Assembly: GCA_020543525.1 (NCBI GenBank)
Contig: JAHYIO010000023.1
Location: 868,001 to 932,000 of the forward strand
Length of the DNA: 64,000 nt
Direction of reading: 5' to 3'
Source of the DNA: Coriolopsis trogii
Taxonomy: Eukaryota; Basidiomycota; Agaricomycetes; Polyporales; Polyporaceae
Shown: positions 43,406 through 53,966 of the stretch, one piece after another
How the letters are laid out: each line of letters starts with the position of its first letter
Position numbering within the stretch: position 1 is the first letter of the stretch
The notes under the pieces: generated by a model
Told to the model about the DNA's origin: nothing
The model's input: the letters and a program-made list of their open reading frames with translations, nothing else
Databases searched by the model: none
Made by a program: the position numbers and the translations under genes

Positions 43406-44398
43406 GTGTTATAGTATCCAATCGAGCTTTGTCTTCCCTCGTAGCCTGTGTCGAAGCGCGTGCACCTCACGAACATGCCCGCCGGGTGATTTTAGTCTGG
43501 CTCGAGCAGTTGGGGAGGAGAATAGAGAGGTGTGGAGATGACCGTAAGTATGCCTGGTCTAAAGTTCGGCTTCCGACATCGAATGAATAAGCGGTGTGTG
43601 CTCTCGCCGATTCCTAGCCCGCCCATCAACAAGATCTAAACACTCCTGAAGCGTACCGCGCCCTCCAGCGCGGTCTTTGTAGACGGCCGAACGCACCATG
43701 GACGCTATCGGATCCGACTTCTGTGGTGAACGACGGGGGGACAATGACGATACGATACCTCAAGAACCCCTCGCAATGAACACTCGCCGTCTTGACTTGC
43801 ACGGCAGTACTCTTGTACTCATCGCCCTACGGGAGTCTACCTACCGGCACGAGACCTCAGAACGTTCGCATTCCACGCCTCCCCCGCGACATCGTACCTT
43901 GCATCTTTCTATCTCTCCCCAACACCCATACTGGCGATCGTCACGAAGCTGACTTATGAGGGATGATCTGTTGGACACTGGATGATGTGCCCTCTCGGAG
44001 ATGGTTCACTGCACTGGGCTTACCTATGCGGGGACGAGGACTTGAGTGCTGATTACTGCTGATGAACTGATTTTCTAGGCTGCCCTTGTCCATGGTTGCT
44101 TGCCCACCATATTCTTCCCTCCCCGTCGTCTCGGAGGGAGCTGGTGCCCCAAACGGCGCAATGTGACTTGGGTCCAAGGGTGACTTGTCCTGTTCAGGAC
44201 TGGTTTGGCGTGCGCCCTTCACAATCAGGCTGGCCGTCACATACCCCAGATCGGATCGCGATGTCAGCCCGCGCGCGGCCAGAGTCCACCTTGCGCTCCT
44301 CGCACTCTCTTTCCTTCCTTCAACCATCTCCTCCGCGCCCCTACGGCCCAAACGTCTCACAGTCAACACTCTTCTACCACAACACTCGTCTACACACC
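43406..44398. other. Intergenic region
   Basis: About 1 kb without a supported exon. It holds the 3' flank of carrier 1 and, near 44300-44398, a pyrimidine-rich leader typical of a transcription start region for the next gene. Confidence 0.4.
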
Positions 44399-46526
44399 AT
44401 GCACACCCACAGCAAGCTCGGAGTCCCCCCTGGCGCGCCCATGCCCGAGCGGGCGCGCCCGGCTGCTAATCGCCACACCGCGAAGCCGCCGCACACACCT
44501 GCGCGTGTGGAGGAGGCCAGGCTTCCGCTCTCGCGCGTCGACACCAACGCCCCAAGCAAACCGAAGGGCAAGGATCTCCGCCGCGCCGTCCTCACGGACC
44601 CTTCTCGTGTCGGCAAGCCTCCGCGCAAGAAGGCTGCTCTCCCCCGCCGCCACGGAGGTCAAGAGCAGGTCGTCGACAGCTTCAGTCTGCCCCGAGCACT
44701 TACGGGCAGACGCAAGGCCGACGCTCTTGACGATGATGACGAGGAGGAAGAAGAGACGAAGGTGCAGCCTCACCTCAGAGCGCCTGACATCGTGCCTCGG
44801 TCACCGAAGGCGAAGACAAAGACGAAGAGATTGAAGGTTGATGACGAGGCGCATGCCGATGTATGTCCTCACGTAGTTCGTTGTTACTCAATGCTCAGCG
44901 CGAGCTTCAGGTTCGCCAGGGCGTGGCCAAGTTGAACCTCAACAGCCCCGTCAAGCCCAGGAGACGGGTTCATCGCGAATCGAAGGTCGCCAAGGTATGT
45001 ATACATCTACCATCTTCGACTACGCATAGAAGTTCATCGCCCCGCCTCCCAGGAGTACAAGGAGTTCAAGAAGCGCATGTCGAAGATCCCCATTGCCCCT
45101 CAGCCTGACATCATCTATGCATTCCCCGATATTGTCCCCACTGCTCCCATGCAGCAAGTCGCGACCTCGTCAGCAGCGCCTATGCAGTCAGGTTCCGCTT
45201 CGGCGCGCCATCGTACCAAGCAAAGCAAGGAGCCGCTTATTCCCCGCTGCATACTCCCCGCTACCAAGATCAAGGGCCTCTTCAAACCCAACACGGCCGG
45301 TCGTATTCTCCTCAATGTAGGACCGCAGCGTCGGGGCTGGAAGACCGCTCGTCACGGCGGAGACCCGTACCTACAGAGTTTCGAGACCGCTCGTTCAAAG
45401 TCGCTCAGGTCAGCTCCACGCGAGCACCACTTGGCCATTCCACGCACCTTCAGCGAACTTTTCGAGGCGGTTACTGGGATGGCGAACTCTCTCGTCGAGG
45501 CTGGTCATCGGAGGTTACGGCATGGCCTTCCTGCAGAAATTTTCGAGGTGAGCCTGGACTGAATGTTCTGTGTGCTCCGCAAGCTGACACGGAAATAGGC
45601 GGTCGGCCTTGACGTCCCCATCGAGGTTGAGGATGAGGTATGTATCTCGCCGTATCAATACCAAGTCAGAAGTTCGCTGACATTCTGACTCTTCCGACTA
45701 GGACGACGACATGAACTACTTCACTCCTTCCTCTTCGATGCACACTATCAGTATGGCGGGCTCAGACTCGTCGGTCGCTAGCTTGATGAGCTGGAGGGAA
45801 GCCACTCCTGAGGCAGTCGAGGTCGCCTTGGGGCGCCTTGGGTGCGTGGCCCAGTATGATGGGCGTATTCCTCACTTCGAAGAAGAGGAGGCTGTTGCTC
45901 CCGAGCTTAGCATGGCGGACGAGGAGGAGGAGGTATGGTACGACGCCTCCGACGTCGGCTTCTCTGCGCCCCCTCAGGTCCAGCAACCCGCTCAAGTCCA
46001 GCAACCCGCTCAAGTCCAACAACTCGTTCAAGTCCACCCTCAACCCGCCCAAGTCCAGCTTCATCATGCTGAAATCGAGCACCAGTCTTCCATCCCCCTT
46101 CCCACGACCGAAGAACAGGCACGCCTTGCAGTCGAAGCCGACAACCTCCTGGCCGAGCTCAGCGTTCAGCTCGCAGCCGCTGGCGCAGTCCCCGCGACCC
46201 CCGCCCGTCCTCGTGTCCCTGCCGCCATCCTCCCCGTTCCTCCGTGCCCCATTAAGATGACGCAGAGGCTCTACGAGGACATCTTGGCTGTCAACGGCGC
46301 GGTCGTTCAGCGGGATGACACCGAGGCCGCGGATGAGAACCCTTTCATCGTGCAGCCTGTCATCGCCACCGCTGGGCCCTCCACACATGGGCAGCAGGAT
46401 CTCTTTGGAGTTTCTGACGACGAGGAGGACGAAGAGGATGATGAGGAAGCGGATGAAGAGGACGAGGACGAAGAGGAGGAAGAGTTCTTCGATGCGATCG
46501 GCAGCGGCGAAGGTATCGCCACTTGA
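44399..46526 (+). CDS. Large disordered acidic protein of unknown function
   Basis: Five exons: 44399-44860, 44911-44994, 45053-45547, 45599-45637, 45702-46526, all phase 0, giving about 634 aa. For the first intron an acceptor at 44898 would shorten it to 38 nt. The N-terminus is basic and Pro/Arg-rich, followed by an acidic run (DDDDEEEEE), a conserved-looking middle (about residues 220-350, 'RRGWKTARHGGDPYLQSFET', 'LVEAGHRRLRHGLPAEIFE'), a Gln/Pro repeat and a Glu/Asp C-terminal tail. No catalytic motif or membrane segment. The composition suggests a nuclear or chromatin-associated scaffold, which is inference. It sits between the two convergent carrier copies. Confidence 0.7.
45976..46063 (+). 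repeat. In-frame 18-bp tandem repeat
   Basis: CAACCCGCTCAAGTCCAG is repeated with variants, coding for (QPAQVQ)n then QLVQVH-type repeats within the acidic protein. A length-variable site is likely. Confidence 0.65.
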
Positions 46527-47576
46527 AGTACTCCGCTGTCCCCGGCCCATCCTCGCGCCCCCAGCAGTGAACGACTCCTTCTGGCTTCAAGAACGATGAC
46601 TTGCAACATCTTTTCCGGACGATATAGGCCTCAGCCGCGCATCTTACCACCATCTCAACGATCTACCGCTCCATTTGGCATACATTTCTGATTCGCTTGC
46701 GATATATAATCATTGAAGAAAGCACCTAAACACCTCAAGATCTAGGAATCTCGCCGAACACATTCATTGCACTATCTATAATCCTCTACTACCCCAATTC
46801 CTTACTCCACTAATGCCGCACTCTCGTCCACAACTCATGATATTCCGACGTCTACCCTCTTGCCCTCCCCCCTTTCTCCGCATATATCCCCTTCCTCTCC
46901 GTTGGCGTTGAAGCACACGTGTCGTTTCGACCCCAACCCACCGCAGTCTATTCTCCCACATCCGGGGAGCCGTCCTCCTCCCCGGCGACGAAGCTTGGCT
47001 ACTTCAAGACTTCGACCTTCATCAGCAGCGACGAGCGCGCTCAACCTTTGCTCGCCATCGCCTCTTTGGTCCTCTTCGACTTCAAGATGAGGTCCTATCC
47101 ACTATCGCCCACCTCTCGGCAACTCAAGCTTGCCCATCATAGCAGGCTCCTCGAATCCATCCCCTGCCTGCTTCGTCCACTCATCCTGGCGCGCAAGTAC
47201 ATCCGCTGCGCTATAAACCAGTTCGATATCTGCTGGTTTCCTCCTTCGATTCGCCTGCGCTCAAGGCTTGTCGTTTGCCCTCACTGGCAGCCCCAGGAGT
47301 CGCTGCGACCACCTCCAGTCACCCGACTCTCTTCGACTCGTCACGGTCGCTTCGGGTCTGACACCTCGACGGCGACCTCGACCTCCTCACACTCTACACC
47401 GTGCTCAACGCAAGCGACCATCGCCCCGAGCATCGATCTCTTGATTCGCTCCCTACTCCGATAATTTGGAGCCACGGAAACTGTCATCAAGTACTCCCCG
47501 CATCTGCTAACCTCGTCAAGTGGTGCACGAAGACCTCAACTATGTGCAGTTTCTTTCCAACCTATATCGACTCTCA
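46527..47576. other. CT-rich region, no supported gene
   Basis: Strongly pyrimidine-biased on the plus strand. A 181-codon frame (46919-47464) is Ser/Pro/Arg/Leu-rich without domain pattern and is better explained by base bias. Confidence 0.4.
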
Positions 47577-47922
47577 ATGTCTTCCTACGTTGCCGAACCA
47601 CCTACCGCATCCGCTCAACAAGGATCGGTCACTTGCGGCGACGTAGCCTTGGTGAGTCCTCTTATGGACACTCCCCTCGAATCGCAGATCCAACTGAAGG
47701 CGATCCCCTGTTTTGTGTAGTCAGTCATCATGTGTGTCGGTTCGCTCACCGTATCCAGTCAAGAAGGATCGGCCGCACTCGACAACGTGACCTATGGTGA
47801 GCCTTCTTCCTGTTCGTAGCGTCGGCGGTCGACTAACGAGATCGTTTTCTCCAGCTTCTCTCACACCTCACGCACATCAACCCATCTCAATGGACCGGAC
47901 TGACCATTGTCGACAGATCTGA
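47577..47922 (+). CDS. Possible small three-exon protein
   Basis: ATG 47577; exons 47577-47651, 47721-47796 and 47855-47922 join in phases 0 and 1 over canonical introns of 69 and 58 nt, giving 72 aa. Two parts echo each other (SAQQGSVTCGDVAL and SSQEGSAALDNVTY), hinting at an internal repeat. There is no signal peptide or known domain. Three consistent splice phases in a row are mild evidence for a real gene; it could also be the 3' part of a longer one. Confidence 0.35.
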
Positions 47923-48388
47923 TCGCGGCGCTTGTGCGCTCGTGAGTTCGCTTGACTTTAGTCTTTGTGTGCGTGTATACAGGAAGTGCCTTCTGGTCTT
48001 GGAACATGATTGGCTCCAGGTGCCCTCAGGCACGGACGACACATCAACGGATCGGACTGACTTTGTTGTTGATCGCAACGCGGTCTCTATGTGTATGTCT
48101 GTGTACGCGGCAGTGGAAGGGTTTCTTTCCGATGACGATATATACATGCTTTTGGCTCGATCTTTCCGAGTGCTGAGAGAAAACATTGCACCGAGTAAAC
48201 TCATGACCCTACAGTTACTGCTCCACTCGCGCATGTGTGTAACTTTACGCCCGGTCGAGCCTACAATCGGTGTCAACGCGTGTGGTCCCCCCTGCAATGG
48301 TGATGAGAAGCCCCGTACGGAGCATTGTTCTTGTCGATCTGAGTCCACACTGAGTCGTCACTGGCATTGGAAACCATACCAGAGACTT

Positions 48389-49962
48389 TCAAACACCAGT
48401 GTACTCTCTCAAATATTCTGTGCGTGAAGACCATAAGCGAGTGCCAGGGGTAAAGGCAGATAATGATAGAACACTTGCCTCTGGTGAGTTCGAATACTGC
48501 GAATGTCGCACCAGCAGCCGGAATGCTATCGAGGCAGCGTGAGCTTCAGAGCTGCATAAGGGGAGGCATCATGCGACACAGCCTCACCTCCGTATCACTG
48601 GGGGGAGGGTTCAAGCTCGTTATATAGCGACGTGAGATTCACCCATGCGACGACTTACATGACGGTGTAAGGCCACGGAAGAGACCTGACCTACATAGTG
48701 TACAGATCGGCGTCGGTCTGCTTTGGGCGACAGAAATATAGCACTTACACTCCAGACTCGGCAATGACTGCTCTCAGCTCACGTGCAATATAATGCAATG
48801 GGGTCGGGCCCTCAGGCGGAGTAGGACGAAGTTGTATGCGAGATTTCACGACGTCTGCGCACCAGAATTTGGGTGAGAAAGAGAGCTAGTGGATCAGTTC
48901 GGAGAAGGCGAACATACCCAGGGGATAGGACGATAACCAGTATGCAAGCTATGAGGAGATACGCTCGGACCAAATGCATGCACGCAAGGACGAGGGAATA
49001 CGCACTCCGGCCGAGGAACCGCTAGCTAGCAATGCCCATATGGGAATCTGTTGGCCATACTTCTTACTGTATCTCCGTTTCGAGAACTCGAAAGCTTTGA
49101 CGGAGTTATTGAGTGCCGTGTCTAATATCATGATAGCTGCGCCGCTCACCTGTATACAGTCTATGAATTGAAGAGATCGTCAGTCTCCGAGACTCATACT
49201 CGACGTGACTTGGTGCTACGCGTACCCTGCGTATCCGGGGATGTCTCTCGCAACGGTGACCCAATAACCACGCCAGATACCCTTGCGAAGGCCCCAGTCC
49301 CTCCACATCTCACTTAATACTGCGCGTAACCGTTTGTCTCCAGGAGAACCGTACTGCCCCTGCATGCGCACCTTGAACATCTCCACTGTAAGCCGTTGTC
49401 AAACTCAGGCAGGTCTCAATAGTTGCAGTATGACATACCTGGACTCACAAGAATCGCGTTGGCAGCTCCGACCATAGTACCAGCCATCGCGATCTCTTTG
49501 AGAGTGAGTTGGGGGAAGGGAGAGATTATACGCTTGAAGGTGGCGTAGGACGCAAACAGGAGAGAATTCACACCAGCGATACCCACAAGAGGGCTGGCCA
49601 TCCCTATGAACATATGATCATGACCTGGTGTGCGCTCGCTCGAGATGACGAAGACATACCTTTGTAGAGCGCGAAGAAGCCCTCCTTCCGCAACGTCTGG
49701 GTGAGGATATCCATCGGACCTTTCTATCACGGGCCTCGCCCGCTGAGCACTCCTCTCTCTGCTAATTATTGGTCGCGCAGACTCACAAACATTCCCTCTG
49801 CAAGGACTGTGAGCAGTCAGCCGAAGAGGAAACACGAGGGAGAACTGAACTGGGGGCGGTCTGCGCGCGGGTTTTAATGGTGTCGAGCGGTTGGCCGACG
49901 ATGAGTTGGGCCGCGCCTCCGATGCTGCCTGCGATGAGCTCGTTGATCGTTGACGCGTCCAT
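48389..49962 (-). CDS. Mitochondrial carrier family (SLC25) protein, copy 2
   Basis: Thirteen exons on the minus strand: 49962-49851, 49797-49787, 49723-49660, 49603-49439, 49385-49226, 49160-49150, 49094-49006, 48948-48918, 48854-48749, 48690-48659, 48597-48588, 48525-48479, 48417-48389. The product is 288 aa. All intron positions and phases equal those of copy 1, including the 11-, 11- and 10-nt microexons and the GC-AG last intron (48478-48418). Signature motifs PLDTIKTRAQ, PVEMFKVRMQ and PLDVVKSRIQ are intact. One extra codon lies in the third matrix loop (PPEGPTPLHY versus PPEGTPVQY). Introns have diverged more than exons. No disabling change, so both copies are probably functional. Confidence 0.9.
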
Positions 49963-50805
49963 CTTGGGTCCGACGTGAAGATGGTGACAGCAGTCTGCGG
50001 TGGGCGGTGGGACGCGTGAGATCGGCGCGAACGTCGGCGACAAGCGCAAGGTCGGTTGTTGAGAATGCGCGCATGTTGTTTTCTGTCATTTGTCCTTGTC
50101 ATCGATGTCATCTCTCAGTCTCACGACTTGACCGACGTATCTGTTCACACCAAATCCACACTGCTGCGCATTCGGCTGCTGGAGTGAAAGTCGTACGGTG
50201 CACTTGCCAACACTTCGTCCGACTCGGAGTCATGATTCGAATTCGCTGCACTGGTCATGTCAGTGAACTTGACAGAGGTGCAACTTGCACAATACGGTGC
50301 GTATTACATTGCTGCACAGATCAGCCACTAGCAACGAGTCAAGAGTCTCGCAATCACTAAATGGACGTACTTGAAGCCAGAGTGCCAACTTACGATGCCC
50401 TCGTCAAGAGTTGTACGTCTGACGGCTTGTCTTGTGCCAGGCCTTCACCGAAGCTCGCCACCCCGGAGGGACAGCACCTAGCCTTCAAAGTGGAAGTGCG
50501 CGGGTCCCTGAAGGTTGAGAGGAAAGACTCAGGGGCACGTCGGGGATCGTTACAAGCCTTGGTGGCATCAGGGTGAACTTTCATGCTAGGGCTTTCATTG
50601 GGTAGCGCGTGATGGCATCCGCGACATGATCTCAACTCGCCGACCTATGTACACGTTGCGACGAAACCTCCATACCTTCGCAGCCAAGTTCGTGCTATTG
50701 GTCCACCTACTCATACGGTGTATCCCTGGAGCTACTCAAGGCCATACATACTAAAAATCCTGATGTTTCTTTCTGCCTAATTATACAGATACAGCTGAGT
50801 AGTCT
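49963..50805. other. Intergenic region
   Basis: About 0.8 kb with no supported exon, holding the carrier-2 upstream region and the 3' flank of the next leftward gene. Confidence 0.4.
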
Positions 50806-51639
50806 CTACACGCCAGTCACAGACGTATCGACCTTAGAGAACGGGTTCCTCTCATCCTCCAGCTTGAGAACGGTGCGCAGATAGGCATGGTCGTTCGCTG
50901 TGTCCGCCTCCGCGTCTTCGTCCCCGCCCGCACGCGCCTTCTTGTGCTCATGGGTCATATACGCCGACGCCGCGCGCACGACGAACGCCTTCTCGCGGCT
51001 CCACCCTCCCGCATCGCTCGCCGGATCCCAGACGAGTGCGGAAAGAGGGAGCGAGCCGTCCTCGACAGCGCGTGCGAGCACCCCCACGTACTCGTAGTCG
51101 TTCTCGTCCCAGTCCGGAACGGGAACGGGGCCGCGGACAACAGACGCGAGCGCATTGTATAGAAAGCGGGTAGCGCGGTCGGTGTGCGCGGACTGCGCTC
51201 CGAGTGGGGTAGCCGCCTCGACGGCCGTCTCCTCCGCGGAGGCCTCGTCTGCGATGGCCTCGCGCAGTTGGTCGTAGCGCACGGCTTTGGTGTTCAGCAC
51301 CCGGAGGTGGCTCTTGTACGTGTCGAGGGGCATCGTCTCAGCGGGGGCGATGAGCCAGTGCGTTCCGTGGTCGTTGATCGCCTTGAGGCCGGCGACGAGT
51401 GGTGTAGCACGCTTGAGGACCCAGGTCTTGTTGGCGGCCCAGGCGGCGCTCTTCGAAGAGAAGGTGGAGATGCCACCACTGTCTGTAGGCGACCTCAGTA
51501 ACTCTGAAGGACCATGTGTGTCAGGAGACTTACTAGGTCCGACCTGACCGTCGACTACGACGACGTCGGTACCCTCGCGCACATTGTCGTAACGGGGAGA
51601 AGTAGTGTTGCCTGCGCGGTAGAGGTCTGGGTGCGACAT
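50806..51639 (-). CDS. Hypothetical protein
   Basis: Exon 1 (51639-51534) and exon 2 (51482-50806) are joined over a 51-nt phase-1 intron; 260 aa. The intron is in frame and stop-free but has canonical ends, and without splicing a Pro/Ser-rich 17-residue insert would interrupt the chain. The central part (THWLIAPAETMPLDTYKSHL; RFLYNALASVVRGPVPVPDW) looks folded and soluble; the C-terminus is charged. No signal peptide, membrane segment or known domain. A (TA)n TATA-like box lies about 47 nt before the ATG. Confidence 0.65.
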   Translation of the reverse strand: MSHPDLYRAGNTTSPRYDNVREGTDVVVVDGQVGPSKSPDTHGPSELLRSPTDSGGISTFSSKSAAWAANKTWVLKRATPLVAGLKAINDHGTHWLIAPAETMPLDTYKSHLRVLNTKAVRYDQLREAIADEASAEETAVEAATPLGAQSAHTDRATRFLYNALASVVRGPVPVPDWDENDYEYVGVLARAVEDGSLPLSALVWDPASDAGGWSREKAFVVRAASAYMTHEHKKARAGGDEDAEADTANDHAYLRTVLKLEDERNPFSKVDTSVTGV

Positions 51640-51685
51640 TGAGGCGAAAGCGATTGGTGGACGTCCTGTGCGGTACAATGAGCAG

Positions 51686-51696
51686 TATATATATAT
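51686..51696 (-). promoter_or_regulatory. TATA-like box of the hypothetical gene at 50806-51639
   Basis: An alternating TATATATATAT run ending about 47 nt before the start codon on the minus strand. Confidence 0.5.
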
Positions 51697-51759
51697 CCAG
51701 AGTGCCGCAGAGAAGAGCCCTGAACGGACTGCTGGTACATTTGGTATCTCTTTCATCGA

Positions 51760-52434
51760 GCCTCAGGCCTCAGGAGGAGTGTCCGGAGAGTGCGGCTGGC
51801 ATGTAATGAATGGTGAGTTCACTTGCACAATGAGCACATCTTGGAGACCCACCCTTCCCTGCCTCGCGCTAAGCAAATGTACGTACGCGAATCGGAGAAC
51901 TGTATGCACCGATGCCGACCTCGAGGGGCCTTTCCATCTCATGGGCCTTCGACCATGTCCACTGTGGTGAGGAGTCAACGCCATGGCTGCGTCACGAGCT
52001 GCTCACCTTGTACAGCGAAGGCTCGGAGCAATTCCGTTCAATAGCATGGCTGAGTAGGAGTGTGGGTACCACTGCCGGGTGTCGCTGCTGAATTTCCTGC
52101 AGTGGTCCATATCAGGGCTCGACCGCTGGTGTTCTGTTCGGATCCGCCTCGTGTGTTGGATCCTCGACACGTCCATTTTCTTCATCCAATTGCGCTGGCA
52201 TGCAGGGAAGCCGGAGTCGCACAGCAATCGCCGGTATTGCATTGTCTTGATAGCTTGGACGTAAGAGCAGATGTCAATTGCGACACCACCACCAAGGCTT
52301 CCATGCCGCTTGGCTCGACAGCTGATTGAACATGTGCACGTAGGCCGACCGAGGACTCCTGCAATGTCGACAAAACGCGACCTAGGGTTAGCTATTCTAT
52401 GTTTCGTGAGTCACAGCTGTATGTGACCGCAGGG
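51760..52434. other. Intergenic region
   Basis: No supported exon; shared upstream region of two divergent genes. Confidence 0.4.
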
Positions 52435-52442
52435 TATATAAG
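52435..52442 (+). promoter_or_regulatory. TATA box of the aerolysin-like gene
   Basis: TATATAAG, 80 nt before the start codon. Confidence 0.6.
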
Positions 52443-52521
52443 CCCATGGTCAACGGGTCCATCGTCCCAACAACGACCACACATCTTCGTCTCACTCTCA
52501 CCACAACCATCGACAGACAGT

Positions 52522-53713
52522 ATGTCCGCAAAGACCACCTGGGAGGACCTTTCTCGCCTTGGCTGGCCCATCCAGCAGGTCTACGAAAGGGCCAACGCGA
52601 ACCGCGGCGGCAGCATGAACGGCAAGGGCGACCTCTCGCTGAACGACGGCGTCGCCGCCGAATACCAGTACGTCCTGAGCTCCATCTTGCAGCTCATGCT
52701 GACCATGGCCCTTCGACAGGTGGTGGTCGTACAACACGACCATCGGCCAGCCGTACGTCCTCGGCAGGCGCCCCACCTCCACCAGCCGGGAGGAGAAGGC
52801 TTGGGAGTACGACAACACCGGTAACAACAAGCCGTTCCACGACGAGTGGACCGAGTCCTGGACCAACACGAGCTCGGCCACGCTCACCGTCTCGAGCAGC
52901 GGTGCGCACCTTGTTCGCCGACAGCGTGGTCCCCCTTGCTGACGTTCAGCAGCCTCCATCACGCTCAGCAACCACGTCACGATCTTCGATGTCGCTTCCT
53001 CGGGCTTTGACATCTCCATCTCGACGGAGTCGTCTTCGAGCGAGACCAAGGAGACGTCGTACAACCTCTCCCACACCTGGAGCATGGAGTGAGTCAGCAT
53101 TACTCTCTTCCAACAGTCCAGCCGTGCTCACCAGATCGCTTCCAGCGTTGAACCCGGCGAAAAATTGACCCTCATGCGCGTCATCACCATGAGCAACGAG
53201 ATCGCCGACTACGGCCAGGTGAGCCAGGCCGATGCAAATTTTGTTCGACGCATGCTGAATCGCATCCAGGACTTCGGCTTGACTTCCTCTAGCATGCTCG
53301 GCAGTACGTGTGTCGATGAGAGCTGTCCGAACGTTTTGCTGACCACCTGCTTCTCCGACCATCAGCCAAAGGAAACAAGTATGTCCGACATACCTCATCA
53401 TCTGCTCTTGTTGCTGATCCACCATTTCAGGTGGAATGGCCACTACTACTGGGGCATGAACATCAACAGCCTCCTCGGTTCTCCCCGCGGGACGCTCCAC
53501 CTCCAGGGAAGCAGCCGGGTCGTGACCTACAGCTTCAAGCTCGTGCGAGAGGGACCCAAGGGTCGCACGACGACGCCCCTCCCCGTCGAACTCCATGTCG
53601 CCAAGGCCGCTGACACTCCCGCGCGGGTGCTGGCGCTGTGGTCCCAGACCACGCCCAACAGCGACGTCGTGCAGGACGTGATTCCGGGCGTCAGCGCCGA
53701 CGACTCCGCCTAG
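52522..53713 (+). CDS. Aerolysin/ETX-MTX2-like beta-pore-forming family protein, exon structure partly unresolved
   Basis: Recognisable exons are 52522-52667, 52720-52901, about 52950/52953-53088, about 53135-53218, and a last part from about 53431 to 53713. The middle part is Ser/Thr-rich with alternating polar/hydrophobic beta-strands (SSATLTVSSS; SGFDISISTESSSSE) and then an Arg-Val strand, the style of the pore-forming module of aerolysin-like proteins. The C-terminus (RGTLHLQGSSRVVTYSFKLV) is another beta region. There is no signal peptide, as in many fungal members, which act as defence or storage proteins. The junction between the third and fourth exons does not keep phase with any canonical splice, and the stretch 53219-53430 may be intron plus a small exon. 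The gene may therefore be damaged or my model incomplete. No functional activity is implied. Confidence 0.55.
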
Positions 53714-53966
53714 ACTGCACCTAGGTGAAGAAGGAATAGTTCACATCACCGAACTACTGGTTATGGTCTCGTGTTCTTCATGTACTTCCGGTCACCAAAT
53801 TTGTATACATGTCAGCCAAATCCGTATGTGACCCAAGTCTAAACTCACCGAAGTGGCTTCTATTGTCTGTGTAATTTCGATGGCTACAAAGAAGGACTAG
53901 GTAGTCGCTCAAAGCAAAACGACGTCCACCAATGGTGTTGAAAAGAAGACGAGCTGCAATAGACAT

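Noticed and set aside
45762..46550. 262-codon antisense frame to the acidic protein
   Set aside because: Leu/Gly/Asp-rich reverse of a Gln/Pro/Glu coding region; no splice or start context.
46919..47464. 181-codon plus-strand frame
   Set aside because: Ser/Pro/Arg/Leu composition matches the CT-rich base bias of the region, and there is no domain or splice support.
47942..48427. 161-codon plus-strand frame
   Set aside because: Overlaps the last exon and intron of the well-supported carrier copy 2 on the other strand; no recognisable domain.
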